A DNA stretch of 64,000 nucleotides. It comes from Tetrahymena thermophila SB210. Lineage: Eukaryota > Ciliophora > Oligohymenophorea > Hymenostomatida > Tetrahymenidae. This document shows, piece by piece, positions 13,752 through 27,864 of this stretch. The notes beneath the pieces were generated by a model. It worked only from the letters and a program-made list of their open reading frames with translations. It made no database searches and was not told where the DNA came from. The translations under genes were made by a program, and so were the position numbers. The stretch lies in the NCBI RefSeq assembly GCF_000189635.1, contig NW_002475923.1:430994-494993 (forward strand), given 5' to 3'. Positions within the stretch are counted from its first letter, which is position 1. Every line of letters starts with the position of its first letter.

Positions 13752-14771
13752 TCATTTGTGTTAAAAATGATGGTGGTGGTGGTGCTTCGCTTTTTATTTA
13801 AATCTTTCATGGCTTTTGTTGTATGGATAGTTATTGAAAGAATGTTTTAAAAAGAGTTCTGTATTTTTTAGATTTAATTGTTCTACTAATTAAAAATCTT
13901 TTTGAGGTTACTTTAATTCAATTTATTATAAGTTGTTTGAAGGAATAGATACAGTTGATTTAGATTCTTATTAACTTAGATTACTATTAAGAGAAATAGA
14001 AGAAGTAGAAGAAGAGATATTGAAGGACTTAATTGAATCCTCTACATAAATAAAATTAGTAAAATACTCTAGCAATTTTATGTTTCTGCTGAACTAACTT
14101 TTAGAGTAGATTAAGTTATACATAATATTTGAAATTTGAGTTGAAGAATGAAGTAGAGCAAAGCACAAAATATTCATAAAACAACATTTCAACTCAATAA
14201 AAATAGTCTGTTAAATTGATTGCAAAAAATTCTGGAGTGATTCCTCACTACCTTCGTTTTTGTACATTACCCATGAAATTATTGATTCGATTAAATTCGA
14301 AATCGTCACAATTAAAATATATTGGGAAAAAGAAGCACTTTTCAAGGTGCTTTAAACCAAATATATCATAACTTCAGCGGAACCAAAAGCATCAAGTGTA
14401 TTGATGATGTTGCCACTGAAACGATGATTTCGCAATTATTACCAATACTTAAAGGGGATCATGTAAAAAAAAGATGCGAAGATAGTCACATCTACAACAC
14501 TTTCATACAATTAAACAATATTAAATTCTTTAAAGTAAACTTAAAAGACAATAGGTTTAGTTAGCCTGAAAATCAGGACAGATAGAAATTAAAGTTTTTT
14601 AGAAGAAGGAGTTTTTCTCTCAAGACTAGCTTCAGCTCTATCAGCGAAGAGGTTAAATAGGTAAGGAAGTTCAAGCAAATAGTAAGGCATTTCGTCACTA
14701 TACAAATTCAGAATTACAGAGCAGGTTAGGACAGCAGCAGAGCAAGTCCATAGGTTCAAAATCACACTCAT
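13752..14771 (-). CDS. multi-pass membrane protein with natural hexahistidine near the C-terminus
   Basis: One exon of 339 codons, ATG at 14771-14769, TGA at 13754-13752. The N-terminal half has four hydrophobic stretches that could be membrane spans, at about residues 2-24, 61-75, 93-107 and 150-168, with little charge between them. The second half starts with LKCCFMNILCFALLH and then turns polar, with a Ser-rich segment rich in SSSTSSIS. Residues 330-335, encoded at 13767-13784, are six consecutive His, four residues from the C-terminus. I do not recognise the family. The standard-code open frames on both strands here (14322-14564 on + and 14589-14771 on -) are a shadow and a fragment of this gene. 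Confidence 0.85.
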
Positions 14772-15921
14772 TTTTTCATAATCTAATTATTTATTTATGT
14801 TTGATACCGAAGAATTTAGGCAGTAGTTTTTTGATTTTTTGATTATTTGTTTATTTATTTTTTAATTTATTATGATGATAATTGAATTTTTCGATCTAGT
14901 ATTTAGTATTTTTGTTATTGTTAGTTATCACACGAGTATTTTTGATTACATAGTAATTTAGTGAGGGGGACAATTGTAACTTTTCCTCATAGACTTTACT
15001 TCCTTTAAAACTTGTGCTTTTATTTTGGAAGGGGTTGTTCCATTAATTTTTCTATTTATCTTGCTTTAATTGTATTTCAGAATAACAATAATATCTATTT
15101 CAAGGAATTTTTCTTTCGCTATCAATAATTTTTAATGAAACTAAAAATTTTTAAAATAAAAAAAATGACATACAAATACATATTTAATTAAATTTGCCAT
15201 CAAAATATCAAATTTTTAATTATAAAAGAAAAAATCTTAGTAAGCATGAAAAATAAAATAAAGCTTACTCAATGCATACGAATAAAATTGATTAAATAAC
15301 AATTCTATTTATAAAATAAATTTGGAGTTTTTATAGAAAAATAGGAGTTTTATAAATATCTAATTGAAATAAAATAATAAATTTAGATTTTTTTCATTTT
15401 CTTCATTTAAATTTTCAAAATTTATTTAATCTTTTAAAGGTGACTTTGCCAGAAGATAGCTATTTGGTGATATTATGTGTTACCAAAATATTTAATAAAA
15501 TTTATATCTAAAATACTTTTGTTCTTTCCACTATAACTATTTATTTCCTTTTATGTTTTCTACCTTTATTTTTCCACCCTTTAAGTCTTGAAGCAAGATT
15601 TTAAGATTGATTATTTTTATGAATTATATTAAATTATAAAAGACTAGTAAACAAAAAATTTATTTCCATTTACTTTAAGCTACAAAAATATTTAATGATA
15701 AATTTGTTTAATTTAGCAAAAATAGTCAAAAATTTTTTAATTTAATAAAAAAATGAAAAGGTTTATGATTATATATTTAGAAGATAATTGAAATCATACT
15801 TTTTACTAATTAACTTAAAAAAAAATACTTTTTATTATATTGAAATAGATTAAATTTAATTATATGGAATAGATATTTTAAAAGTATGCTATAATTTTAA
15901 TAAATTTATAAATGGCGATAA
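14772..15921. other. intergenic spacer
   Basis: About 1.15 kb between the start of the multi-pass protein gene and the stop of the first giant gene. Around 14961-15060 the base composition is less AT-rich and includes a hairpin (see findings), but no transcript can be assigned. No coding frame is convincing. Confidence 0.5.
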
Positions 15922-18900
15922 TCATTAAGAATCGCTTTTAACCAATTTAGCTATCTAATTAATACCTACTAACTTTTCTGATTCTTTTGGAATGTTTGCA
16001 TTTGCAGTTGTACTAGTTTTAAAATTATTATCGTTTATTTCTTAGGATGAGAGATTATCTAACATTTATTATTATTATTCGTTTTTATCGTATTTTTCAA
16101 GATTGTTGATTTAATTTTAAGACTTTTTCATAGATTCTTCACCTACTTAATAAATTTCACATGAATCTAAACTTTCATCTTATTTTATAATTTTTTCTTC
16201 TTTTGAGGATTTGAAATCAGAATTCTCTAAATTAGAAAAATTAAAAACCTCGATAGGTTTCTATTAATTAGGAAGGTTAGTAAATAGAGGTATTTATTAT
16301 ATTTGGTTGTTTATTTTTAGATCTTAAAATGTTTTTTCTGTATAAAAACTTTCATTGTGATCATACTCATTTTACCTTCTAAAAGAATCATCTTTTAAGG
16401 TTTTAGATTTTATGTATTAACCAGGGCTCATTATAACTGACATTTAAGTTTAGCAATAATTTTATAGTGGAATGTTACATTTAATTTATTCTTAATTTGC
16501 TATGGAAAAAAATGATTTTTATTTTACAAAACTTTTTATCTTTTCTTATTGACTATTATCACTTTTAGGTGTTTCTTAAATTTCATTTTACAATATTTTT
16601 GGTATTTCTTATTCTCTCAAAGAAAATTTTTTACCTTTTATTCTGTTATTGATAATTGTTTTTTGTATATAGTTTTTCTTTTGAGATCTAGGGGTTTGAT
16701 TCTGTTTACAATTAAGTTTATCAACAGACTTTTGAGAGAGAAAGTTACTGCAGCTTTGAAAGCTATTTGAACTTTAATTTACACTTTATGGGACTTTATA
16801 AACACTATTATTGCTAAAAACATTTGTTGAGGCTAGCTTTTTATTTTCACATTAATGAATATCTGAATCAGAGTCAGAATTTTTAGCACTTTATGAGTTT
16901 TGTTATATTTATTTAAACATTTTATTTATTTTTTATGTTGGAGAATCTTAATTTAAAATTAGACCATTCATATTATAAATACTCACCATCTATTTATTGA
17001 ATTAAAATTTAGGATAGTTGTGATCTAAAGGTTCTTGCATTGATAATTCCATTTAAGAAAAGCTGCTATTTTACGAAACTCCACATCCTTTACCTTTACT
17101 TGCTTAAATTAACGAATTAAAATAATAATCATTGCTTGTCTAATCAATTTGATGAAGCTTTTTTGCTGTGCTTATATTCTACTTAAGATTGTTATAATAA
17201 ATAAGGTTGTTATTGAGAGAACTTTACTCATTTTATAAATTATTTTGTGATATAGAAGAAATTATTGATTTATAATCTTTAAGCATTTCTTTTTTATTCA
17301 TGACATGCTTAGAGAGAGTTTGCCATAGAAGCAATATTTTAAATGAATTTTACTTCTGTAGGTTTATGCAATTAAAAAACTTGGGGAAGATTCTTTTTAA
17401 CACCAATAAAAGCTTCTAAATAAATGATCTATGGTTTTAGCTATACTATACTATAATACCTGAGAAATATGTTTTAAAGAGCCTTAAAACATACAAGGAA
17501 TTCATAATAACAATAATGGAAAAGCAAATATAAGTTACTGATTCAAAAGGACTTGAAATAGATATCAGAATGATAACAATTGTGAAATTGCAAACTAGAT
17601 GTGCCATTAAATCAAGCTGATTAAATTCATACATAACGTAAGGCTTTACTCTCAAGTGAATAAAAATATAGATCATGATTAAAACTAATGATATCAATAA
17701 TTTATTAAATAAGTATGAGTGAAGTAGAGTATTTGATACTATTATTAATGCCTTAAGTTGAAGCTTTAATATTTCCCAGTAATAGGCATTTTATTTATAA
17801 TCATAAAACAGAAAACTAAAGGATTTAAGCAGTGAAATTCTTAAAGGATTCTTTATAATGCGTCGGATACGCAATAAGTAAACCAAAGGAATTACTAAAA
17901 CTAGGATAAAAAATAGAGGAAGAACAAAGTAATAAGAAATCTTTTTATAGCTGCTTTCATCACAAGAAAATTGCAAATCAGCTAAAGAGTAAGAACCTTT
18001 ATCAAAAGTTACACAAGTTATTGTTTTTGTTATTTAACTAAGTAAGCCTGGGAAAGTATAAATTAAAACCATTTTTATAGCCATTGAACAAAAAGAAAGA
18101 TAGTACTTTAATTATTTTTGCTAAGACTTATTTAACAAATAATGCAAAAAACAAAAGAATGTTCCTGCTAATCCCAAAAATATAACGAATATGATAAGCC
18201 AAATAATTCTTGCAAATACAATCTAAATACCAAATAGTTATATGATGCAGTCAACTGAGTAATAAACATTTAGAACAGGATCACCACCTACTTATAGTAT
18301 GCTAAAAATAGAAGGAATTTAAAGCTGGGAACCATTCAGCACAATAAGAAAAATTTAAACATAGTGCATCAAGATTTTACTCAAAATTGAGTTTCTTTCA
18401 AACTATGCACTCTTTCCGAATCTTATAATTCCTAAAATTTTCAAATACTGTGCTTGAATTTTCTTAGTTGCACAGCTCATATTTTGTTTCATTAAAAACA
18501 ATAAATATGAAACAGTTAAAATTAAAAATCCAATAAACATTCCAATTTATATTCCGTATAGTTTACAACTACTACAATAAACACCAGAAACTCTTGCATA
18601 TCTGCTTCCCCATATTTTACCTTCGATATCACAGGAGCTACACAGAGGACCAACATATCCCTATTTACAGTATTTAATAGAAGTAGATTCTTCTGCTCTA
18701 CAATTATCTTAATACTATTCACAAAAATATACTACATCAGACTCATCGTTTTGCCTCCAATATCCATTTTTTAATTTCATGATATCTCCAATGCAAGATT
18801 TAGCAAAAGGAGGACATATCTTACACTAATTAGTTTCTAGTACATCTAATTATGGTTAAGTAAATGAGTATTTTCCTTCTGGGCAAGGTTCACATATACT

Positions 18901-21900
18901 TATTTCGTTCTATTTAGAATATATTTCTCCTTTCTTGCAAAGCCTAGAAATAATAGTTATTTGTGTATTTAGTTGCTTTTTGTTAAAAATATTTAAATAT
19001 TAATAAAAAAATTTATTTATGCAATTAAACTAAAAAAAACTTTTATTCCAAATTTTTGATTTTTAGAAAAAATGAGTAAAAAAGGGGAGGGAAATATTTA
19101 TTATAGATATTTAAAATTTATTTAGAAATTAATTTTTAAAAAGTTAAATAAAAAAATACTAATTTTACTTTATTCGTTATATTAATTTTTTAATTTTATT
19201 TGTCTAAAACAAGGAATGGAAAAAGCTGCTTGGTACTAATTGTGATCTACTCCTTTGATAAAGGTTAAGAAACAATTGTTGCATTTAAGGAATATGTTCT
19301 TGAGCCTTAGCTAATATATAACTAATAATTAGGAATAAATATGTTATCTGCCTAAATTTCTAAAGAATATGATAATAGTTTATCTACGCTTTCTATACTT
19401 TTCTTTGATAAATCTTACAGGTAAACATTTTAATCTTCATAATCTATGAATTTAATCTAGATATCCTTCAAGCTATCTCCACTTCTGAAATTTTCTACAG
19501 TTAATTAAGGAGTATATTACTCATTTCTATATACTCTAATTTCTTTTGGATAGAATGCTATGTTATTACCATAAAAATTAGCTGTATTATTCTAAAATTG
19601 GATTGATTTTTAAACTAAATGTTTCATATAAAATAATGGAATAACATTAGCTGAAATAATTCTAATGGCGCCTCCAATTTAAGCATAATTATTAATAAAT
19701 TAGCAGCTTTTAATATCCATATCAGCATTGTTTATAAAGAGAGCTCCAGCAAAGTTATTTGGTGAACTATTATTTAAAAATTTACTATTTGTTATATTTG
19801 ACTAAGATTAAGAATTTAAGATATCATAAAAGTCTTGATCGTTTTAAATTGTAATAGCTCCACCAGACGTATTATTAGCACTATTAGAAATAAATTCAGA
19901 TTCATTTATAATAAATTACTGGATATTATCTAGTAATAAGAATGACTTTTGTGAGAAATTTGGATAATTTTCTATTAAATCTAAATTTTGAATTCTTAAA
20001 TTGGTTATTTTAGAGATATAAAGTATAGAAACACTTAAATATATTGCTTATGATGTCACTAGCTTATTTTATAAAATATTAAAGTTTTATATATTAACTA
20101 GCATTGAGTTGATAATGTTTGTGCATAAATTAGTGTTATTCGTGTAAATTATTTGTTTCATTTCTAAGTAATTTTATATTTATAGCTGAATACACTAAGG
20201 ATTTCTATATCTTAGAGACTGCTAGAATTATGTTATATTCAAATTATTAAAATTTGCTAGATTAGATTAAATGTTCATTAGAGAAGAATCAAATTTGGTA
20301 TCTTTAAATAAAATTTAAATTAGTGCAACATTTTTACAAACTAATTTTAAAAAGGAACTAAATGGAATTTAATAGTCTAAAATGTCTACACTGGGTAAAA
20401 TTAGGTAAGTTGCATTAATAATTTATAAGTTTTATAAAGTAAAATTCTAATTTCCCACTATCACTTCATTTTAAGGAAGGTTTAATACATCTCCTTACAA
20501 GAAAAAAGTATTTTAGGTATTTTAAACATAAAAATCCTAAATTTTAGCTATGATAACTCCATACGAATAGATTAAGTAGTTTTTATTAAAAAATGCTTTG
20601 TAAGTAACTATTTATTGGAGATTAAAAATGCTTACATTCTTAATAGATAAATTTTATATATTCTGAAAAGTGAATAGATTAAATGTGCTTAAATTCATAT
20701 TTCTTACTGTTATATTTTAGATAATCAGTGAATTAATCTACCTAAATGATAATAATTTTAGAAAATCTGTATTGATGTTCTATACAGTTATATTACTTAT
20801 CACTACTTGGTTAATATTCTCTATGTGAAATAAAAATGTTCTGGGGTAAATACATGTAGCATTATCAATTAATAAATTAGATATTTTTAGCATCCCTATC
20901 TGATTGAAAGAAATAAATGATTAAGTTTAATTATAATATAAAACCCAGCTTTATTAAGGAGAAAACGATGGAAATATGAGTGTTCCATTTGGTTTAGGTG
21001 GTAATTATGTAGTACTAATATTCTAATAACTAAATATATAATTTTAAAAAGATATATCATCAATAGTTGATAGGCTTATATTTTAAATATTAATCTAAAA
21101 TTATTAATTTGATTTGATAAATCGAATGCTCTATAAATTAAGACGACTTTTATTTGCAACAGTTATTTACTTAATGACTGAACTATTACCATACTGTTAA
21201 GAAAATGAGTTAGTTTTGTTAAAATTTGTAGATTATGATTAAAATTAGCTATCTATTAAAAATGTTAGATTGTAAAAGACTAAGCTTGAACCTTGTCTTT
21301 AATTTAACTTTGTGTTTTGGTTGAGTGATATTGTAGAGTTCATCTTGTTTTCTGAATAAATCAAAATCTAATTATCTTATGTATTTGTTAAGCTAGAAAA
21401 TATGTCTAAACTCTAAGGCTTTATTGATTCTTAAACCTTGATTTTAATTGTCATGGGAGTGTATTTTTGGATGCTCTTGTAGTTGGTTTGTAATATAGAT
21501 AAATATAAATTTTTGATATAATTATAGTTTTTAGTTGTATATTCTAAATTAAATGATAGTAAACAGTCATAAGTTCGAGATTAACTTATTATACTATTGC
21601 TTTAACTATTGTCTTATTGGAATAAATTTAAAATACTTGCTTTTTCTTAATTAGATAAAGTAGCTTGAGCCGTCACTTATTGCTTGATTTCATATAGTTC
21701 AGATCTTTAGCAATTAGGCTCAGGAAATTATGCTAAATACAAATTTCTTAATCGTTGTGATTAGTCTATTTTAGTTATATCAATAGGCAATTAGAGTCTA
21801 GTGAATCCTTACTAAGATTATAAGTATAGTTCTAAATTCAAAATAGGAGAGTCTTCGCTTGATCTATCAATTGTGAAGTGATACAAATGAGGGTAAGTAA

Positions 21901-24900
21901 AACAAATATTATGAGAGATAAAATAAAAAGGATAAACATCTTAAAGAATATATATAAGTATTTCTGTTTGAGCCTAGACATATAGAATATTCTAAGAGAG
22001 AATTTTAACATATTATATTTCAGACTAACAATAAATTTACATTATTTCAGTTTTTAATTTGAAGTCTTGGGCATAATAAACTTTTATGTATAGTGAAGAA
22101 AAAATAATATAGTACTATCCTGTATTGCTTATTAAAAATTTGTTTAAATTATTTGATAGCTAAGTCATGTTAATTTTATAAAACAGTGTACTAGGTTCTG
22201 GAGATGGATATATATCATCTGTATATGGTAAATAGTTCAATAGATAAATGAATTCATTAATTGAACTGAATACTAGCAATCTTTATCTTTCAGCATCAAA
22301 TTCAATATCATTAAACTAAATATTAGGTAGACTAAATGTTTTGACTATCACCAATTTTGAATCTCCAGCAGAGTCTGTTTATGGAGTATATTATAAAAGC
22401 AAGATCTCACTTAAATTATTTAGTAAAACTATGAATTGGCTGTTGATTTGCATGCATGAAATTATGTTTCTTGTTGAAGTGTTATTGAGATCAAAGAACT
22501 GAATAATTTCGTAGTTTTCTGTAGTTGAAAATGGATCAGCTCTGTAATCTATAACTCCTATTTAACCACTTTCGAGAACAAGAAATACTTATTAATTAAC
22601 TTCAGATCCCTAGAAATTTTTAAAACTTGTATACATATTAGCTGAAAATTTATTGACAATAATTTCATTCTAGTTTTTATAAAGATAATTTTCAATTATT
22701 TAAAAGTTTTATCTAATTTTGAAAATAGGTTTAATAATTTTGGTGCTTATTTAACAGGCATAGAGATTATTTTTTTGAGATAAAAAGTACATATTCCCAT
22801 TAGAAAACCCTAATATTTATTTAAAAGAGGATAGGTTTACAGCATTTCCAACATTTTGTGCCTCTTAATTAAAAAATAAGAAATCGTTTCCAAGCGAGAT
22901 AACTAATATAGCCTTATTATTTTCATCTGATTATTGATTGCTTGAGAAATACCCTTACTTACCATTTAACATCTACCAACTATTATTTGAATAATAGTTT
23001 TGTGTATAAACTTCTTACTGAATTTATATTCTTTTTTAAATTTCTGCTTTTTGTTTATCAACAATAAACAACTAACCTTTTTCTTAATTATAGAATGTAA
23101 ACGAAGATTCTTATTATACGTAATTAGAATTATAAACTAAATTTTACAAGCTCCTCATTGTTAAATCCAAAAATTTATATTTAATTATTTCTTCTATACT
23201 CCATAGGTATACACCTGTACTATCACCTGAGAGTAACAACAAATCATTAACTACCAAGAGCTTGATGATTGGTTGCGCATGGTATCTAATTATGAATACG
23301 ATTTATTTTTTTGAAATGCTATATGTATATATGTTGTTTAAAAAAGAAATAAAAAAAATATCTTGCTGATAATATAAAACTAGTGATAAGTTATCATACA
23401 ACATAGGATTTTCTTATCCATTAGAGTTGACTAAATCTTCTAATAGTTCATGAAGACTGAATGATAAATACTCTTTTAGTGAGTTTACTTATGGGATATC
23501 ATCCTCCTCATCGATATCATACTCATTTTAATTTTTGAATTAATTTGAGTTTTATTCTTCATCTTAATCATTTAATTAAAAATCATTTACTTCTGTTGAA
23601 TTTACTTTCTATTTATTTTATGATGAATCATTTGCTATTGTTTCATTTATTTAACTCAAATCTATAAAGTGAATAACTGAGTCTACAGTTAAAATACTCA
23701 TGATTTAATTTTTTGTATCTACATATTAAGTATAAATACTATACAGAACATCTGTTTTGTAAATTTAAATTGTACTAGCCTTTATGTCAGATACAGGAAG
23801 CTTAAAAAAGTAAGTAATAGAAGAAGAAACTGGTATTAATAAAATAAGATTTAATTATCTTATGATATTTGGATTAAAAAACTCTGGCTATGATTGGAAT
23901 CTACGGTACTCTAATTCTTGAGTATTCATTTTGAGTATTATTATATCCATTTAATTTAATAGTATCAAAAAATTATCATTTGGGTCAACATACATTTAGC
24001 TAAAGTAAACAAATTAATTAAATTTTATCGAGTTCATTACAATATGAGATATAATCTCACCAGTTTTGAAACTAAATTTATATACTGATTGATAAATTTA
24101 AAAATAAAGATATTCATCATTGTAGTCAATCAATTTTTTAGATTTATCATTCTAATTTGCTAAAGATTAAGTCTCAATTATTACTTTACCTTGTACAAAA
24201 TCAAAGCATATAAGGCTTTTGGTTTAAGGAAGCCAAAATAGTAAATAGTTCTTTTTAGCAATCAATCCCATACATAAAATTTAGCTTCTTTTGAAACTGT
24301 ACATAAAATCAAATTACTAACCATCCTCGCTAACTTTGTAAGCAGAGACAATTGAGTTTTGTTAAAGTTAAATAAAAATACTGGTCACTTCATCGTAGTA
24401 ATATCCACTAAAAAGATCTTATTCAGGCTAAGATACATAATCACCGAAATAACTAAACTAGATGTCATATGTTTGAAAAAAATTTATTTCTTTCTTTGTG
24501 TTGAGAAAAAATGATTTAAATTTTTTGTATGAAGACTTCATTATTATTAATTGTTTATGAGGAAGATAAGTAAAATGATCTACCTTTCTGTTGTATGAGA
24601 AATCACCTTAGTCTAAAAAATTATATTTTATCAAAAATGGAGATTTATAAAGAGGAAATAAGTAAGATTCTTTTAAACCACCATTTTTACATATTAATTC
24701 ATTAAGCAAAAATCCTATGCTCATACAGGAAATTTAACTATAAAAATAAAGTTAAAAATTGTCAAATTCATCTTCTCGAGAGTAAAGATAAGTAGAGCTG
24801 AGTCCTTTAATAGCAATTATATCAGCTTTTAGAAGTTTAATTCCTTCATTTTAATCAAATGATTCTTATCTCTTTAAAATATTTATACCATTTATATAAA

Positions 24901-27864
24901 CTTTTGATGCTATCCTATTTTGAAGAGTAAATTCAACTCCTTATAAATTAACAATACAAATAAGTTAACCATCTGATTTTACATAAAGAAAATTTTAAAT
25001 AGTTCCTGAGTCATCTGTAGCAAGCTCATCATCTGTTGGATAAATAACTTCTTTTTTACCTATACAAGACATTATTTGTTCCTACTAAAAATCCAAAATT
25101 AAATCTTGCTCATCATCTTTATACCAACTGAAAAGAACGATTTCAGTATCAGTTAGAACTATTAAAAGGCTTTAATAGCTATATCTTTACATTATAATAA
25201 AATTTTAAACAGATAATTATTTTTTTAACTTATAAGAGAACGTTTAGTTAGAGTTATCTAGTCTTTGAAAATAGAAAGTTGAATTAAAGTAACTGCCTAT
25301 TAATTAAGTTGATGGTGAAAGTGTTAATAAAGTTTAATTTTAAATTAGTTAATCTTGAATAACTATCTTAGTTTTTTCTGTTTAGGTTTCAATATCATAA
25401 GTGTATATCAAATTAGTATTATAAATCAAAGCTATTTTCTAGTTTTCAATATAAATAGAGTTATAATTTATATAGAACTACTTTAATTCATCAGGCTCTT
25501 AGTTACTTTAATCAAATTATAGAAAAGTAAATAAAGCATTTTAGTTAGTTTAATCAATCATTATAATTGTTAGATATTTATAGTTGGAAGATAACAAAAT
25601 CCTGAAAGAATTAGGTTATGTTATACCCTATATATCATACATCTAAGATTGATATATCAAGTTCAATGAAATAGAATCTATTATTTAAAATATCTAAGTA
25701 TACCAAAGAATAACTATCTGGAGTTATTATATGTAGCTACTGTCTAATACAGCTCCTAAATCATTTCTCAGTCTTACAACTGACTAAGAGTAGCTTTTAT
25801 TTCCTTATAAATAAATTGCTTTGATATTAAAACTTTCAATTATAATTAAAAATTTAAAAACTCTTTTCATTTCAGTGTTTTCCAAATCTTAAACTTTTAT
25901 GATAAAATGGCTACCTACTACTTTACTTTGATTGATTACATTAACGTATCCTATTTAATTAATAATTTCATATGTAGGAAAAGACAAAAAATTTTTTAAG
26001 ATATCTGCTTTGCTTATTGTATTATTCATTGTTTGATTTTATTATGTATTATTATATGATAAGAGGTTTATTACTAAGACTTCTTATTAATTCACTACAA
26101 TTAGCTCAGGAAACTTGTATATAATATCATGTAGGAAAATCCCAGAAAAATCCCACAAACTTTAGCTTATAAGAGTATTTGAAAAGTCAAATTAATTAGG
26201 AACTTGTTATTAATCTTATTATTAAGATGCCTGTTTCAAACAATAGACTTACATCAATCCTTAACTAACTATATAAAATAAGCATCCATCAGTAAAATAG
26301 TATGACTGAACTATATATTCAGTTCTATTAAAAATAAGATTAAAATTTTTCCATCCTAATTTTAAATCAAATACAAATAACGTGGAATAGATCTGACTGT
26401 ATGTTATCAATATATTTTCTTTACTAAAATATTACTTAGAACTGGTTGAAATTATTTAAAATTAAGATGGTAGTAAGGACATATTTAGAGCTTAGCAAGA
26501 AGAGAAAGATATGTTTCTAATTTTTTGATCTAATAAACTCCAATAACAATAATATTGTTCGCTGCCAAAAATATAAAAATTGGTGTCTTCAACTACAAAA
26601 ATATCAAAAAATATAGAAATATTAGGGATTAATTAACTAAATTTATCACTTGAAATTTAGATATCAGTATTGTTTTGATTTATTTAAGTAGAGTTTAAGA
26701 AATATAAAACTTAAGTAGTTACTTCATAACAAAATTATAATTGTTTTACTTCCAAGTAACGGTATAACTTACCTGCAGGAAGACTTATAGTTTAAGTAGA
26801 ATTATTATTGATGTCCAATACTTTAATAAAAGTTTATCCTATAGTTGGAATTCTTCCACTTTACCAATTTAGTAAAATTGAGCCAAGATAATTAATAAAA
26901 ACAGCCTTCCCTTAAAACTAATAAATATTAAGTTAAAACATTAATAAAAAATAATGTAATAATTAATTAATATATAAATAAATAAATGAATGAATGAAGT
27001 TACCTAATATTATATTGTACCTAATAAAGAATCTCTTTTATACTTTACAATTATGTTTTATCCATAGCTACAATAGAAATAAGCTTGATCACTATTAACA
27101 AAACCACATGAATTGATTAGCATGTTGGGTAATATATTTTTTCCCTCAAAAAGCAAATTGAGTTATGGGTAGTTATATGTCTATATTTTGTATTAAGTAA
27201 ATAAATATAATCTTTAATTTACTTCATCTACCAAGCTATTCAAGTAAAATTAGTCTTCGTTATTTAACTAATTATTTATAACAGGACATGTAATTAAATC
27301 ATCGTAACAAATTTGTTACTCATTTAATTTGTTTTAGTTATTATCTTAATCATCATTTATTCCTTTTTAGGTATTGCTTTATCCTTTACAAACCTTGTCC
27401 TTCAATAATATGCTTAGATATCTCTCAAAAACTAAATCTTCCTGTCCTTAGTATATACATTAGTTATTGGTTAATAAAAAGTTATCATTACATTTAGAAC
27501 ATAATGCTATATCATCCTAACACTACGCACAGTCTTAAACAGAGCATTTTTCACAAATATTCAGAAAATAATTTATTCTTTTTCCTTCTCCACATTTAGG
27601 AGAGCACACCATTTTTACTAAATCATAATAATAGTTTTTAGCACACTTAGTACAATGCTAGTTAATTAAATTAAATTAATCGTATGTGCATTATGAACAA
27701 CTTTGATCACATTAACTACACTAATAATCTGAATTTAAATATTAGTTGTCACCACATTTAACTAAAAATGGCGAGTCATCGCGAGATTAGGCATTAATAA
27801 ATAAATTTTTGCTAGATAAAAAAGCGAAAATAAAAATGAACTTGGCAGAAACTGTATTTTACAT
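15922..27864 (-). CDS. giant cysteine-rich/beta-helix/7-TM-like surface protein, copy 1
   Basis: Three exons (27864-27004, 26917-19169, 18975-15922; introns 86 and 193 bases, both phase 0) give 3887 residues. A signal peptide ends near the AQ at residue 25. CxxC-rich furin-like repeats follow to about residue 140. Exon 2 (2583 codons) is one long extracellular region: beta-rich repeats, then right-handed beta-helix repeats with SGGAI, FAGAL and IGGAI plus FxNN spacing, as in polymorphic outer membrane proteins. Exon 3 holds a second Cys module (GYWR, YCKQGYVGPLCSSC), about seven membrane spans between 18550 and 17440, and a roughly 500-residue Ser/Asn/Gln cytoplasmic tail. The plan suggests a surface receptor or adhesin; ligand and function are unknown. 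The next gene upstream is its paralogue. No exon contains an in-frame TGA. Similar large transmembrane proteins are common in Tetrahymena. Confidence 0.9.
18976..19168 (-). other. intron before the second Cys-rich module, copy 1
   Basis: The 193-base intron starts GTAAAATTAG after codon AAA and ends AAAAAG before codon CAA, phase 0. Its position matches the 167-base intron at 32404-32570 in copy 2, which splits the aligned protein at the same place just before ITIxxxxCxxGEIYSK. Shared position and phase support common descent of the two genes. Confidence 0.8.

Noticed and set aside
14322..14564. 80-residue standard-code plus-strand frame
   Set aside because: It is antisense to the multi-pass membrane protein, whose code-6 frame runs through the whole interval with better composition; the plus frame has no ATG at its start.
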